Assembly (NCBI GenBank): GCA_036426205.1 | Contig: CM071574.1 | Location: forward strand, 12,344,892 to 12,408,891 | Source of the DNA: Ascaphus truei | Lineage: Eukaryota; Chordata; Amphibia; Anura; Ascaphidae | Length of the DNA: 64,000 bases | Direction: 5' to 3' | Shown here: in pieces, positions 1 through 13,279 of the stretch | Layout: every line of letters starts with the position of its first letter | Position numbering within the stretch: the first letter of the stretch is position 1 | The notes under the pieces: generated by a model | Told to the model about the DNA's origin: nothing | The model's database searches: none | The model's input: only the letters and a program-made list of their open reading frames with translations | Program-made: the position numbers and the translations under genes

Positions 1-21
1 GCTTAGCCCGAAACGCGTCAG
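1..21 (+). ncRNA. 3' half of hammerhead-ribozyme-like motif (cut by window edge)
   Basis: The window opens with GCTTAGCCC, then GAAA, then ACGCGT and C. This matches the 3' part of a type I hammerhead with minimal stem III: the end of a stem II hairpin (loop TTA), the invariant GAAA, a self-complementary ACGCGT that serves as a very short stem III, and a GUC cleavage triplet ending at base 19. The CUGANGA box would lie to the left of the window, so this cannot be confirmed. Such ribozymes are known in Penelope-like retroelements of amphibians and other animals; membership here is inference. Confidence 0.45.
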
Positions 22-595
22 AGTGGGTGGTTGCTCTATTGTTGGTGTCTCACCTAGTCGCTCAATAAATTAGTTTAACTATTGGTGTGCCGGTTCCTGT
101 ACTTTATCCCTGCGCAGTGCTCCACTTTCCTCCCCAGAGGTTTTCTTTTTGCTGTTGATCTTCTATCACGTCAGATGCACGCATTGACGGAGTTCCTGTG
201 GTTCACTTCCACTTCTGATAACAGTGAGTGTACTGTGGTATTGTCCTGCTGTATATTGACTGTGTTGCCTATATGCTCTGTGGCCTTATCTGAGTGTGGT
301 TGGTTAAAAGGGGACACTCTACCTTTGGTATTTGTGTCTCCCCGGTACCCTATAAATCCCACTTTATGATTTAAGCCGGTTAGGTTGGCAGCCACTTACT
401 CATGAGCCATAGGTTCTGATAACACTCTAAGTCAGTACTCCTATTCAATATATTGGAGCAGCTATATAAGGATTTATATGCCAAGGATCAAGATTATTAT
501 TATCCAGTCTATATGGGATTTATTGGATGTTATACTCTATGACAGTGATTTGCTTCTGCTGCACCGTGGATGGACTCTATGTCCTTTTTTTTGTC

Positions 596-640
596 ATATC
601 CCTGCTTCAGCACAGGTGGCTCAATCAGTTGCTCAGTCAA
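596..640. repeat. Fragment of hAT-type foldback MITE (arm only)
   Basis: The stretch carrying CTGCTTCAGCACAGGTGGCT followed by CAATCAG and GCTCAGTCA is the inner arm of the palindromic MITE seen complete at 13707, 17581, 37349 and 44365. Neither terminal repeat is present, so it is a fragment or was captured by a neighbouring repeat. Confidence 0.7.
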
Positions 641-2831
641 GGCCCCATTGGCTTTCAACAACATACATCTTCATTTTAAAGGGGAACACATACGAATTAT
701 ATATTTTGGGGAAAAACAAGGTTTTGTTTCCTAATGGACCCTGTTTTCATGATTAAGATACTGTGTGTCCTGGTTTTCTGCACACTTTAGATATCATGTT
801 TACACTTCGTACAGTTTCATAGTTTAGATCCAGGAGACATTTGTTTATATTTTTTGTGTATTTTCTGCTTTAGAAATTGTCCCCTCGGCTTCGTCAAATC
901 TTTCTTTATGTCTCTGAGGGACTGTTCTGGCCAAAGTCAGTTCTGTCTGCCTAATATTTCTCCTGAAGGGCAAACATTCTAGAACATTTGAGACTAACAC
1001 AGAGTTATTGAAGTTGCCAAATATGAAAATTTAGTAACTGTTGTTTTGTCTCAGAATAATTGATATTTCACCTACAGCACCCAGCAGCTGCTGCAATCAT
1101 AACTATCATTATATACCCAACCAGGCACCTAAACATTGATGGTGAATAAATACAAAAATCACATACTGTATATACATAAGACAGAGAAACTTGTTTTTGC
1201 TTTTGTCTACCTTTTGCAAATAAGCTTTAAGCTTGTCACCATTGGCAGTAAGGTTCAGCGATCTGTCAACATTCACCCCTGATAAAGACAGTGAGAAAGA
1301 TCTATGACTCTAGAGAGTTCAGTAAAGAACCAAACAGTATGTTTGCAAAATAGCATTTTTAGATGTTTTCTTGTGACAGCGCTAGTTCAACAGAAAATAG
1401 TTGGAGCATGCTAAAAAAAAAAAGACAGTAGTAGTAAGTTAGGCTTGCATGACATGATGGATCTGGGTTATGACAAACAGAATTGGAAAACACTTCCCCG
1501 GGGACCAACTATACTAGGTTTGCTGAAATGTATTTCTTGATTTCTTACTGTGCAACAGTGCTTTTTAGTGTTAGATTGACTAGGCTCGAGTATTTTAAAA
1601 CTTGTACAAATCAAAATCCATGTAGCTTAAAAATGAAAAATGTAAAAGATTTTTTCGAAATTTCATGTATTGAAAGGCGTTTCGTATTCCCTTATGTGAG
1701 TATTAAATGTACACTTTGTCTGTTTGATGAATGTCAATTCTTTGTGGAATTGTCTTCGCATTGTAAAGTTAGCGGATTGTAAAGCTTTTCTCCAGTGCAA
1801 TGAACGACTTGTAGGTTTAAAAAAAAAATGACTAGTATAGATTTTTAAAAAAATGTGGTCTTATGCACTTTTTTGTACACAAGCTGAGTCAGGAACTGAA
1901 GTTAGGAAGAGAATAGACTAACAGGAGTAGTTTTCTTTTGAAATATATGACCACTGCATACAGCATATTATTTTCCATTATGTCAATCGAAATTCATTGG
2001 CTGTTTATCAGTTTAAAGTGACAAAATGACAGTGTTTTTCACCCTTGGCCTTCCCATCAGTCACAACTATATGTTCATATATCTTGCTCACGAGTAAATC
2101 ATACTTTATGGTATGTGAGTGAAACGTTAACAAAAAGGAAATACAATGTAGCATGTATTCCTCGAGAAGAAGGCACCATCTCTTCCTCCTGAAGTACAGG
2201 CCCGTCTGTCTGAATTTGAGGAATGTAGGGTTCAGTTCTCTCTTCCTTTACAAACAGACACTCATTTGTCAAAACATCTCTCTGTTCAATTTGTTGAATA
2301 AAGCTATACTAGTGTTTCTGACTGGGTAATACAATATATTGCTTCCACGTTGAAACTCCAGCATCCACAATGAGCAAATTGCACCCTTCAATTAGTAATG
2401 CAAAAAATATCCATCTACACTAGGGCTGAAAAAGGCAAATAGACCTCTACATATACTACTATGAAAGACCTCTGTTCTCTCATGTCCACAGCTACTGTAC
2501 CTTTATAAACAATTCCTCAAATATTACATATTCACTAACTCATTAGGTAGATATCTTTTTAGAAATTCCTGAAAAGTAAAGTATGCCTAGAGAGTGACTA
2601 TAATTGTAAACCCCTGACCAAAGGCTTCAAGCTAATTGTACTTATTGGAGACCTTATATTGCACAATCTCAGGAAAAAAGAAAGCTTCTTCCTACAGAGC
2701 CAAAATGAATTATCTTTACCTTTCCATTGCCTCTTTTGACTTGATAAAATTCTTGGCTCTTTTACATAATTTCTATGTAGCGCTGCTTTCCCCCTCCCCC
2801 CCCCTCTGGGAGACCTTGCTATTGCTACAGG
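641..2831. other. Unclassified AT-rich spacer
   Basis: AT-rich sequence without a supported gene. The longest open frame (1483-1782, 99 codons) has no recognisable domain, and its composition matches the surrounding non-coding DNA. A C-rich run sits at about 2790-2806. Confidence 0.6.
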
Positions 2832-3470
2832 TGTCATGGTGCTAAATACCTGTGAGGGTCCACGAGAGATCAGCTTCCGCGATGGAAAGGGGAAACAGGA
2901 CAGGCTTTTGGTGATCCTTCAGGTTCTTCTCGTGGTGTCAGCGCCTCTCGTCACAGCAGGCTCCAGGGTTCCTGGAGACAGTACCCACCATGACAGACTT
3001 CTCGCATACTCCTACTCAATAGACTGTAACTTAGGCAGGGATATATAAAAAGGATTCTTTATTGAGGCAGCCACTGCAGTTGATATTACAGCGCATGCAT
3101 CTTCTTTTAGGATGTGTCCCAGACCTCTGGATGGTAGAGGCCTTCTAGCAGTTTTGAGACCTTGTGCTCTGCTCAGGTCTTGGGCTGTAGTCAGCCCAAT
3201 GAGAGGGAGAGCTGGACAGCATGTCTCTACTCCAGGAGGGGGAGACCTGGAATGAATACAATTTGGAACTTCCTCTCTAAGGCACAGAGGGGGAGGGCAC
3301 AAGGTCTGCACCATGATTGGCTGTACACAGACCCAGCTTCACCTCCACCCCTATCACTCAGAGAGGCAGCATGAGGGGGGTAAACCCACAGGATAGCCTG
3401 ACACTGCCTTAGCTACTAGGACTTATATGTCAGGAGGCAGAAAGTATAGTCTGGACCAGCCATGGCTACA
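2832..3470 (-). mobile_element. LTR-like block, probably antisense solo LTR
   Basis: This 639-bp block is distinctly GC-richer than its flanks. It begins TGTCATGG and ends CATGGCTACA, i.e. TG...CA termini. An antisense polyadenylation signal (TTTATTG near 3058-3064) places U5 at the low-coordinate side, so the LTR would read on the minus strand. No convincing 5-bp target duplication was found and no gag or pol sequence adjoins it. It may be a solo LTR of a Gypsy-like element or an unrelated repeat. Confidence 0.4.
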
Positions 3471-5828
3471 TCTGCAAAGCAAGTCCATGTCACTTTAAAA
3501 CCAGAGGATGCACATTCTTGAAAGTAGTTATTTTTGAAAATAGTTGTCAAGGCTAACACCTGATCTAAGTGATAAGTGAGCGGTTTTCTTTTCTAACCAT
3601 AGGTGTGCTTTCACATACGACATGCTGTGTGTTCACATCCCTGTGCCACTTCAATGCATGTTACACAGTCCTGTAGGTCTAGAAGGAAAATACAGGATTA
3701 GTATTTGGTAGAGCAACACATCAGAATGGTAATGGTTTATTTGATTTGTTGGTCATGGGTATTCCCAAGAAAGACATTTTCCTGATCAGACTTTAACAGC
3801 TGAAGATAAAGTTTATAAGAGACCTCAAAATTGTTAAACACCTTAGCTCAAGCAGCATATGCCATCACTCATCACCTGCTAGGATCTTTTCTCACAGACC
3901 TATTATTGCTTCCTGAGCATTTAACTGCATTTCAGTCATAGAGTGAAACTTGGGAGGTCAATCCTGTCATTATTGTTTCTTCCTTTTGGCATTTTAATAG
4001 TCATTGAGCTCTTTTGAGAGTTGAGACAAACTGTAATTTGAGATTTACAGTAGTGCAGTGGTGCCTCTAGGCCTTTGGGAACAACAACTCATTTATAAAA
4101 TGGAATGTGAGCAACTGCTGTAAACAACCTATACATCATTTGCAAAATATAGAAGTATTGCTATTGCCAAAATGATGCCAGTCACATGGGGACATTTGGC
4201 AGAGCAATACACAATATATGTTCTAAATAGACTCACTGTTAAATACAAACATATCTATCTCTGATGTGAAGGCAGCTTATAGGGTATACCAAGATTGAAT
4301 TTCTTCCAGAGCAGCTGTTTTTGAGAATATAACATATTTTCTCCCAACCACCTGTTTCCTTTTATTGTTTAAGTGTTCTAGCTTGGTGGGGCTGCCCATT
4401 GGAAGAGAGAAAGCAGGGTTGCTAAATTCTATGTATAAAGGCATAGTTGTTCATGCTCTTTAATACTAGTTGAAGTGCTTTAGCATGATATAACCCCCTG
4501 AGTATTGGACGAAGCAGCTGCTTTAAACGTGAACTTCAGACCCTCCTGGTTCTCTGTCTTGGCACATTCTGGGGATCTCTCTCTCTTTTCTTTTCTTGAA
4601 TGAAAAAGCACATTGAATCTTTTTCACCTACCAGCTGCACTTTTCAGGGATATTTATAACACGGTGACCAGATTAAAAAAAAATGAAAAATCTATCAAAC
4701 AGAAGGGTTTGAAAATAGTATAGGGAAACAGTTAATGCATTGTTGATAGTTTGATATATAATTAAAACGCTATTTAATTGTGCCATGTTTGACCACAAAA
4801 AGTTGCCAATTCATAAATAAAGACTAATACAGTATGTTTCCAATTAAATATTGGCAGGTAATCTGATCGCAATATTTGTTTGACATTATTAAAAAAATGT
4901 GCATAGGGTGTTTTTTTTATTGATGTTTGTAATGTACTGTAAAGTACTTGAGTGTATTTCACACTTGAATTTTGCTGACCTCATGCATAAAAGAACAACC
5001 AGCTAGAAATATTCAAAACTCTCAAAAAGCATTTGCAAAGTTTTTTGCATTTTTTTTCAATCAAAATCGATTCCAGGTGAACCATTTCACAGACTTTTAA
5101 GGGCTAAAAATGACTCAAACCAAACATTTCCACCATCAATTTGCTGTTTTTCTTATGGATTACAACTCAGTCGCAATTCACAGGAGATGTTCTCTTCTCC
5201 AGTAAAACCCATATATCAGGATCCGAAAGGGTGTTGACATCATTAATTGAAATGCTTGGCAAATTTTGACCATGCTGTGACTTGGCTGGATGGTTCATAA
5301 AGCTGGTGGAAATCTTTACACATCTCTACACCCATTTATCTTTTATTATCTTCAACTCAATGAGTAAGCACTGACCATGGGGAGAAAGGACAAGGATTTT
5401 TATGGGGATTCTAGCTTTGTGACTTAATGTCACCTGCCTTTCCTGACCATTTGTTCATTGATTTCCTTTCTCGGCAGAAGGACTTGGGGAAATTGCGACC
5501 ATTGCCATGTACATGCCAGATAGTGATACATACTGTACAGATGTACGTAGCAAGACTTTCTGAAAAGCAAAAAAAAGTCACTCTTCTGGAGATAGTGTCT
5601 GCCATAGTCATGCTGCAGCTAATCCATGCGTCCAGATCGGACCCCTCGCAGCATTAATCCGCTGGTCCCGGGGCAGTCACAGGCGTGTGACCGTAGCTTT
5701 CTCCGGTGCCGGAGACAGTGTCTCTTACTACATCTGTATAGATAAAGGTTATGTATTTGAGTACAAATGTAGCAGCCTACCATGACATTTAAAAAGCTAC
5801 CAGAATATTCAACATAGTATGGAGTACA
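3471..5828. other. Unclassified spacer
   Basis: AT-rich sequence with no supported gene or element. A short CpG-bearing patch at about 5635-5720 contrasts with the flanks and may be the end of an unidentified repeat. Confidence 0.55.
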
Positions 5829-6010
5829 GTTAGAAGGAAGCGGAGTGCAATAATGACCCTTTATAAATATCTAGCTACACCCCAACTTGATTCAGGAGAA
5901 AAATGTCAAGCTCCTTAGGAAACAACACAGAGAAGAGTAATCAAGCTAATAATTACAGAAGGTTTTACTAATGTAGAAGGAGTATCCAAGTCAGGATTGT
6001 TCTCTTTGTA
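5829..6010 (+). pseudogene. CR1 LINE remnant, C-terminal end of reverse transcriptase ORF
   Basis: Translated from 5829 the sequence reads with two stop codons but keeps the C-terminal signature of CR1-clade ORF2: LYKYLATPQLDS, then TQRRVIKLI, then SGLFSL. In intact CR1 these correspond to the segment after the RT thumb (LYK.lVrPqLEy ... vQRRaTkLI ... LgLfsLe.RR). It is a short, old, 5'- and 3'-truncated copy with no coding potential. The clade call rests on this motif order only. Confidence 0.65.
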
Positions 6011-6217
6011 AAAGAACATACAGTAAATACCTGTTTTGTCCGATTATAAGGCAAGTTTTTTTTTCAATAAAGTTAAGTTCAAAAGTACATACTCGCCTTA
6101 CAGTATAATCGGGCCCGCTCACTTTGCGAGTCAATCAGTAGTCGGATGTATGAGGTTGGAAGGTAAAACGGAGGAAGCTCTTCCTTGGGGGCCTGCAGCA
6201 GCCATGTTGCTGGAAGC

Positions 6218-6308
6218 TCAGACAGAGAGAGACAGAGACACCCACACAGAGAGAGACACAGAGAGAGACACAGAGAGAGACACAGAGAGAGACACAGAGA
6301 GAGACAGC
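6218..6308 (+). repeat. GACACAGAGAGA minisatellite
   Basis: Twelve-base units (GACACAGAGAGA) repeat several times in tandem. The apparent open frames across it (RDTE repeats on one strand, SVSL on the other) are artefacts of the repeat. Confidence 0.9.
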
Positions 6309-6324
6309 CCTAGAAACAGCGCAC

Positions 6325-6326
<2 letters not shown>

Positions 6327-6376
<50 letters not shown>
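6327..6376 (+). repeat. (GT)25 microsatellite
   Basis: Fifty bases of uninterrupted GT dinucleotides, directly downstream of the GACACAGAGAGA minisatellite. Confidence 0.97.
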
Positions 6377-6379
<3 letters not shown>

Positions 6380-8485
6380 CATTTTTTTCTTTCCAGCTAC
6401 TACTAAAATTAGGCCAAATACTGTACTATTTACAATTATATTCAGGGACAATACCAGGAACTTGCAGGTTAACTTCTCACTCCAATGGCTGTACATTGCT
6501 ATGGGGCCATATTGAGATCAGAGGAAAAGAGATGTCACCAGCAGAAACTAAAAGGGTTAATTATGGTAAAGGAAGGGAATATGTGGTACTGACTAGCATT
6601 GGAGTCTGTGATTCAGTAGATGTGTTTAGGAAAAGATTGAATTTTATTGGTTACAAAAAGGTTTACAAATCTCTATAAAATATGCTTTTGCCAGTTGTAT
6701 GTGCATTTTGTATTAATAAATAGAACATCATAGCTCATAGAAAACACCACTATTTCTAGGATAAAATATATATGTTTTATGTTTTCATATATGGAGAGCC
6801 TTTGAAAAGCATGTAAAGTTTTTAACTAGAATGATGTGAGATCAAGTGCATAAGGAGAAAGTATTGAGAAATATTGCTTTATTATTACTTTGTGGGGAGA
6901 AGTTCTGTACATCTGTCTTTCATCTATTGCAATACACAGCTGGATTACCTTACTGATCTTATCTGTTGCCATCAATGGGTGAGCTTTAGAATTATGTCAT
7001 CTAGAGAATAGACATTTTCAGTCATTAAATATTTAGACTGGGTGGATACTCTATCATCTATTTTTTTCCACAAATAGTCTGTGTTAATTCTATTGTGTCA
7101 GAGGCACAGTATAGCACTGTATATACAGTATATAGGGTTCGAATCTGCACAACTTTAAGAGCAAAGACAATGTTACAAAGTATAACCCACAACAGTTCTT
7201 GCAAATATACTCTCTAATGCTGAACAGATGAAGCCCTTGAATGTCTTTGTAAATAGCTTTAATACTGCTGCATGATAACACTTATTTATGATACCTATTA
7301 ATATAATCAGTGATATTATTAATGTTACAAAGGCTGATTTGTGTGCTGCCTAGATAAATTGTGTAATGTTAATAAAAACAGCATTAAAAATCTTGTCAGT
7401 GTGTTTCCTGATAACATTATGCAAAACGCAAATCAATTTGACATCATCTTTGTTTACAGTATTACATCGTTTTTTTGTTTGTTAGCGGGGTGTAAAACAA
7501 CGTTGCTACACCGTAAGTACAGTGTTTCCTTTTAGATAACGGAGCCTATATTACAGGAGAGACATACTTTTAGAATTAACTCTTAGACGATTATAAATAA
7601 TTGCACTCTGGCGGGATGTTATCATGAAGATTAGGAATCATTTCCTCTAGAATTGTGGTTTTGCTTTCTCAGCACTGTTTCAATTGAAAGGAATTTGAAT
7701 GAGATGCAGCCTCATTACTACAAACTAGATGAGGCTAAATATATTTTTATATTTTTTTTTCATAGATTGCTATTGCATTTTTCTCTCTCATCTATTGAAA
7801 ATGTATAAACTGTTTTTTTTATCCATCCTTTTGCAGAAATGCAACAAAATAGTTGTGAAACAGAAATGCATTTCAATGTCTAATATGCATAAACATACTT
7901 TGAATATGTATTTATACAAAGAATACAACTGCCTTACCTTTGATTTCACTTGCATAGTTTATTTTCTCTGTTTTTCAAATAAAATGTGTACTTTATACAT
8001 TATTTCACACATATTTTTATTATGGGTGCCACATTGCCATATTTGCCGTATATCTCTAAAGTTTTCAAGTTGAATAAAATAAGTATCCCTCTTTTGAGTT
8101 TGTCCTTGAGTACATCAGTATGTAAACCATTTATATGATTCATAAATGTTACCATATACGAAACATATATGCCATGTAACAGGTGACATGTATGTATACC
8201 TGAAATACACACACATTATCTTCTCCTGGAGTTTTTGTTAATAATTCTCCTGGAGATTCCGAAACCTTACCAACTAATTAATATAGTATAACGATTGAAA
8301 CCATCTGCCTTTGGGAAGGCATAGTTTATTTCAATCAGTAACACACAAAACATAGAACATCTGCTAAAATATCCTATAGTTTAAAAAAAAAGTTGCACTA
8401 AAAGCCACTTCCTGCTTTGTTTGAGTCAGTAAGGCTTGTATTATGTAACACAGTCTCTGACCATTCTGTTGTCATTTTGTATATA
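6380..8485. other. Unclassified AT-rich spacer
   Basis: AT-rich, repeat-poor by eye. Open frames up to 114 codons (7729-8073) are rich in Phe, Leu and Ile, as expected from T-rich DNA, and show no domain. Confidence 0.55.
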
Positions 8486-11400
8486 TGTATGTATGTCTTT
8501 ATTTATATAGCGCCATTAATGTACATAGCACTTTACAGTAGTAATACACGTGACAATCATATAAATAACAAATGATAGAAATAACAGATCGTGAGAATAA
8601 GTGCTTCAGATATAAAAGTAACATTTAGGAACAGGAGTCCCTGCTCTGAAGAGCTTACAATCTATTGGTACAGTAGGTAGGAAGAATGTACAGAGACAGT
8701 AGGAGGGCATTCTGATAAGTGTGTCTGCAATGGGCCAAGCTTTATGTATCATGTGTATAGTATTAGCCAAGCTGCTACTCATATGTTTCTTTAAGCAAGT
8801 GTGTCTTAAGGTGGGTCTTGAGGTGGGTCTTTAAGGTGGATAGAGAGAGTGCTAGTCGAGTATTGAAAGGAAATGCATTCCAGAGGTGTGGGGCAGTCAG
8901 TGAGAAAGTTTATGGCGGCAAAGGGATTTAGATACAAAGGGGGTAGAGAGAAGACATCCGTGAGCAGAACACAAGAGTCGGGATGGTGCATAGCAAGAAA
9001 TTAGGGCTGAGATGTAGGGTGGGGCAGAAGAGTGTAATGCTTTAAAAGTGAGGAGGAGAATTGAGTATGAGATGCGGGATTTGATGGGAATCCAGGAGAG
9101 TGATTTCAGCAAGGGAGACGCTGAGACAGATTAAGGAAAGAGTAGAGTGATTCTGGCAGCAGCGTTTAGGATAGACTGTAGGGAAGACAGGTGAGAGGCA
9201 GGAAGGCCGGACAGCAGGAGGTTACAGTAATCGAGACGGGAGATAATGAGGGTCTGAGTCGGAATTTTAGCAGTCGAGCAACAGAGGAAAGGGTGTATCT
9301 TTGTAATATTGCGGATGAAAAAGCAACAGGTTTTAGATACGTTTAGAATGTTAGAGGAGAATGTGAGCGAGATAGCCAAGTGTGACCCTTAGGCAGTGTG
9401 ATTGGGCTGCTGGGTGAATGATCGTACTTCCAACAGTAACGAGGAAGGATGTAGTAGGGCCAGGTTTGGGAGGAAGTATGAGGAGCTCTGTTTTTGCCAT
9501 GTTAAATTTAAGTCAGCAGGGGACCATTCAGGATGATATCGCAGAGAGGCATTCAGAAACTTTGGTCTGTACAGCAGGTGTAAGGTCAGGGGTTGCAAAG
9601 TAAATTTGTGTGTCGCCAGCATAGAGGTGATATTTAAACCCAAGAGATGTGATTAGGTCACCTATAGAAAGTGTGTACAGAGGAATGAGAAGAGGTCCCA
9701 GGACAAGCCCTGGGGTACCCCCACAGAGAGATTGATAGAGGAGGAGGAAGTGTTAGAAGAAGAGACACTGAAAGTATGATGAGAGAGGTAAGAGGAGATC
9801 CAGGATAGAGCTTTGTTATGAATACATAGAGTATGGAGAATGTGAAGGAGAAGAGGGTGGTCCACTTGTCAAATGCTGCAGAGAGGTTAAGAAGTATGAG
9901 CAGAGTGTAATGACCTCTGTCTTTAGCAGCATGGAGGTCATTAGTTATTTTAGTGAGGGCTGTTTCAGTAGAGTGAGCAGTGCGGAAGATTGTAGAGGGT
10001 CTAGGAGAGAATAGGTGTTGAGAAAGTGGAGCAAGCGAGAGAATACAAGACATTCAAGGAGTTTAGAGACAAAAGGGAGACAGGTCGATAGTTAGAAAGA
10101 CAGGTAGGGACAAGCTTGCTGTTTTTGAGTAATGGTATAACTATTGCATGTTTGAAGGAGGAGAAAAAGGTATCAGAGTAGAGAGATGAGTTAAAAATGT
10201 GTGTGAGCGTAGGGATTATAGTAGGAGGAAGAAGTTTTAGGAGATGGGAGGGTATAGGGTCAAAAGGGCAAGTGGTAGAGGGAGAAGAGGAGATCAGCAG
10301 TGACACATCCTCCTCTGAGACAGTGGAAAAAGAGTCAAGGAAGGCAGAAGGAGAGTTAGGAAGCGGTGTAGGATGGGAGGAGGAAACAGATGGATGTTCT
10401 GAGGTGTGGTCTCCACCTTTTCCTTAAAATAGTCAGCAAAGTCCTGAGGTGAGATGGAGGAAGAAAAAGAGGCAGCTGAGGGTGGTTTGAGTAGACAGTC
10501 AAAGACAGAGAAGAGTTGGCGTGGGTTAGACGTGTGCATGTTGATTAAGGAAGAAAAGTAGGTTTGTTTAGCCTGACAGAGGGTAGAGTTTAAACAGGAT
10601 AGCATACATTTGTAGTGAAGGAAGTCTGCGAGAGTGTGAGATTTCCTCCAGAGGCGTTCAGAGGAATGAGTGCAGGACCGCAGCATGAGTGTGTGGGAAT
10701 TTAGTCAGGGTCTGGGGTTGCACGGGCGAGGACAACAGAGAGAAAGCTGGGCATGTAGATCAAGAGAGGAGGATAAAGCAGAGTTGTAGTTCTTGACCAG
10801 GTTTTCAGGGTCTGTAGTAGAACTGAGAGAGGGGAGGGAGGAGCGTAAAGTGGAATCAAAGGCTGGTAGGTTAATAAAGTGCAGGTTTCTGCAGAAACGA
10901 GGGGTAGATGGAGATGGAGTAGGGGAGAAACGAGAGAGAGAAAATGAGATGAGGTGATGGTCAGAGAGAGGAAAGGGGGACATTGAGAAATCAGAGAGAG
11001 AACATTTAGTGAAAACCAGGTCTAGGTAGTGTCCATTCTTGTGGGTGCTGGCTGCAGTCCACTGTTGAAGGCCAAAAGAAGAGGTTATCGAGAGAAAGCG
11101 GGAAGCCCAAGGGAGAGAGGGCAATGTGGCAGTTGATGTCTCCAAAGAGAATAACAGGGGAGTCTGAGTGAGAAAGAAAGCCAGGATTCAAAGTGATAAA
11201 GAAAGGCAGAAGCGGGATGAGTAGAGGTAGGTAGACGATAGATGACTGCCACATGGACAGGGAGAGGAGAGAAGATCTGGACAGTGTGAGCCTCAAAAGA
11301 GGAAAAAGCAAGAGATGGAGGAGTATGAAGGGTTTTGTAATTGCAGATAGATGAGAGTAGGAGCCCCACACCTCCACCCCTGCCATCAGGGAGCGGAGTG

Positions 11401-11880
11401 TGGGAGAAGGAAAGGCCACCATAAGATTGGGCAGCTTCCAGAGCAAAGTAAGACTGAGTGAGCCAGTTCTCAGTTATAGCAAATAGGAGCAGAGTGAGGG
11501 AGAAAATTAGGAACTTGTTAGAGAGGGAGCTAGCATTTCAAAGGGCACAGGGAAAGGGAGAGAGGAGGGAGGGTGGCAGGGGATGGGTATGAGCTTGGAG
11601 GGGTTACACTAGAAAGAGTAGAAGTTGCATTTGGCAGACAAGGATGAGAGCATGTAGAAATATGACAGGGGCCAGGACTGGGAGAGATATCCCCAGAAGC
11701 AAGGAGGAGAAGCATGGCTAGCAAGAGAATGTGCAAATTAGGGGTGTGTTTTAGTGCAGGGGGTATAGTAGCTCTGTAGTGACAGGTAAGAAAGGAGTTC
11801 ATGTGAACCGAGAAGTGGTGAAGAAAGAAAGGAGAGATGGAGATATATGAATAGAGTTGGAGACATGAGGCTCACTACAT
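8486..11880 (-). pseudogene. L2-clade LINE, nearly full length, inactivated
   Basis: Minus-strand non-LTR retrotransposon of about 3.4 kb. From its 5' end: a Leu-rich N-terminus with a decayed 2A-like motif (11668-11694); APE endonuclease traces GDINCHI, then LDLVFTK and LSDHHLISF (10.9-11.2 kb); the linker ERLWRKSHTLADFLHYK; RT box SNYRPVSLLS (about 10.1 kb); NLSAAFD (about 9.9 kb); the catalytic box, read as YAGDTQIYF instead of YADD (9615-9617); and the C-terminal SRLDYCNLLLSGLP. The 3' UTR holds the GCGCCATTAATGTACATAGC motif and ends in a TATG-type tail. Several frameshifts and stops separate these blocks. The SAAFD and RLDYCN signatures are typical of L2. Confidence 0.9.
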
Positions 11881-13279
11881 GATCCACCACAAACTGGCAC
11901 CCCTGGAATCTGCTCTGCACAGATCCATTCACAAATCATGCCGCAGTTTTGAGGATTGTTCCAGCGCTGGCTGCTTGTGGTTAATTGTGCATTGGCCCAC
12001 AGACACATTTTCCACATCTTGTCCATCTGATGTACAAGGCTTGTGGGTTATGAACCAGACTCTAACTCATTGATGGATGTCTTTGCAGATGCTCAAAATA
12101 TTTATCCCAATGTAGCTATAAAGATTTTACATTTGAAGTTTATGGAAAATTAATATGGCATTCGAGAGTTTAATCAGCAAAATGTGAACTGCATTGTTTT
12201 AGCAGTGAAGACGTTGACCTTTTGTCAATGTGTTCTTTAATCTAAAAATCCCTAAAACGTTTGTGTTGTGAGGGCAAGCGAATGTCTAACTTTAATGGCA
12301 CTTAAGGTTTGGTTGCTCTCTACCGGAACTCGGGGTGTGAAACTGACAAATAGCCTGGGGCAGTGACATGCAGTGAAATGCAGTGACAGTGGCAGTGACT
12401 GTCAGGACACACGTCTTGATCTCGAGTTCTAGCACAGATCAAAGAGGCGTTGGGTATAAAGATTCATCTTGGGGAAATACGTGTACGGTATGTGTGTCAT
12501 TCTCAGTTTCTCCTCACTATACCTTGGGGGAACCTATTATAAGGCATCTGGAGTACCTGTTCCCAAGGCTTCAGCTGCCTGGTAGTATTTTAATGTATGT
12601 AATATACTATACTATTGTATAAGCACTGCAACTTTTTTAATCATGTTAAATCTAAAATGTAATATGTACCGTCCTTCAGCTCTAATTGATCTTGTTCCCA
12701 TTTGAAGTTACTCTTTATAGTTTTGGACATGTTTTACTACCCAGTGTTGTTACATTTGTGCATTCCTCTGGGAACCACGGGATGCAGTACTGCTTAGGTG
12801 TAACTGCTCAAGGTTACCCTAAAATTAATTTTGGTGGTGTGAGGGAATTGGGGTGCTGTGTGAGGTTTTTGGGGATGTACGTGCTCACCTTAGTGCCTTG
12901 ATGGCAGTGTCTTAACCTCTTTTACAGCCTTTACATGACAATATTCTATTGCATATATATTACATACTCAAGCAATTAATTATGGGTTGGAAAGTACAGT
13001 ATATACTGTAGTATCATCATAGTATGGTACACTTCTAAAGGTATTTGAGTTTACTTTGGTTTTGTCTCTTCATCTATTTTACTCCTTTAAAGATATGTTA
13101 ATAATTGTTGGTTAACATTATTGCATTGGTTGTTTGATGCAATAAGTGCTCAATATGAACGATGTACAGTACTTTGCAGTTATTGAACTTTGTTAGTCCT
13201 GCTATGTCTTTATTTTTGCATATACCGAGTTTCACCCTAATTGTCGATATAATCTACACTACCGACACACTTTATTGCA
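11881..13279. other. Unclassified spacer
   Basis: No supported gene. A short CAGTGAnATG-type repeat lies at 12358-12405. The first ~170 bases could be residual 5' UTR of the adjacent L2. Confidence 0.5.

Noticed and set aside
6036..6515. 159-codon open frame with RDTE repeats
   Set aside because: Spans a minisatellite and a GT microsatellite; coding appearance comes from the repeats.
7130..7150. GGTTCGAATCTGC resembling a tRNA B box
   Set aside because: No A box at suitable distance and no cloverleaf; likely chance.
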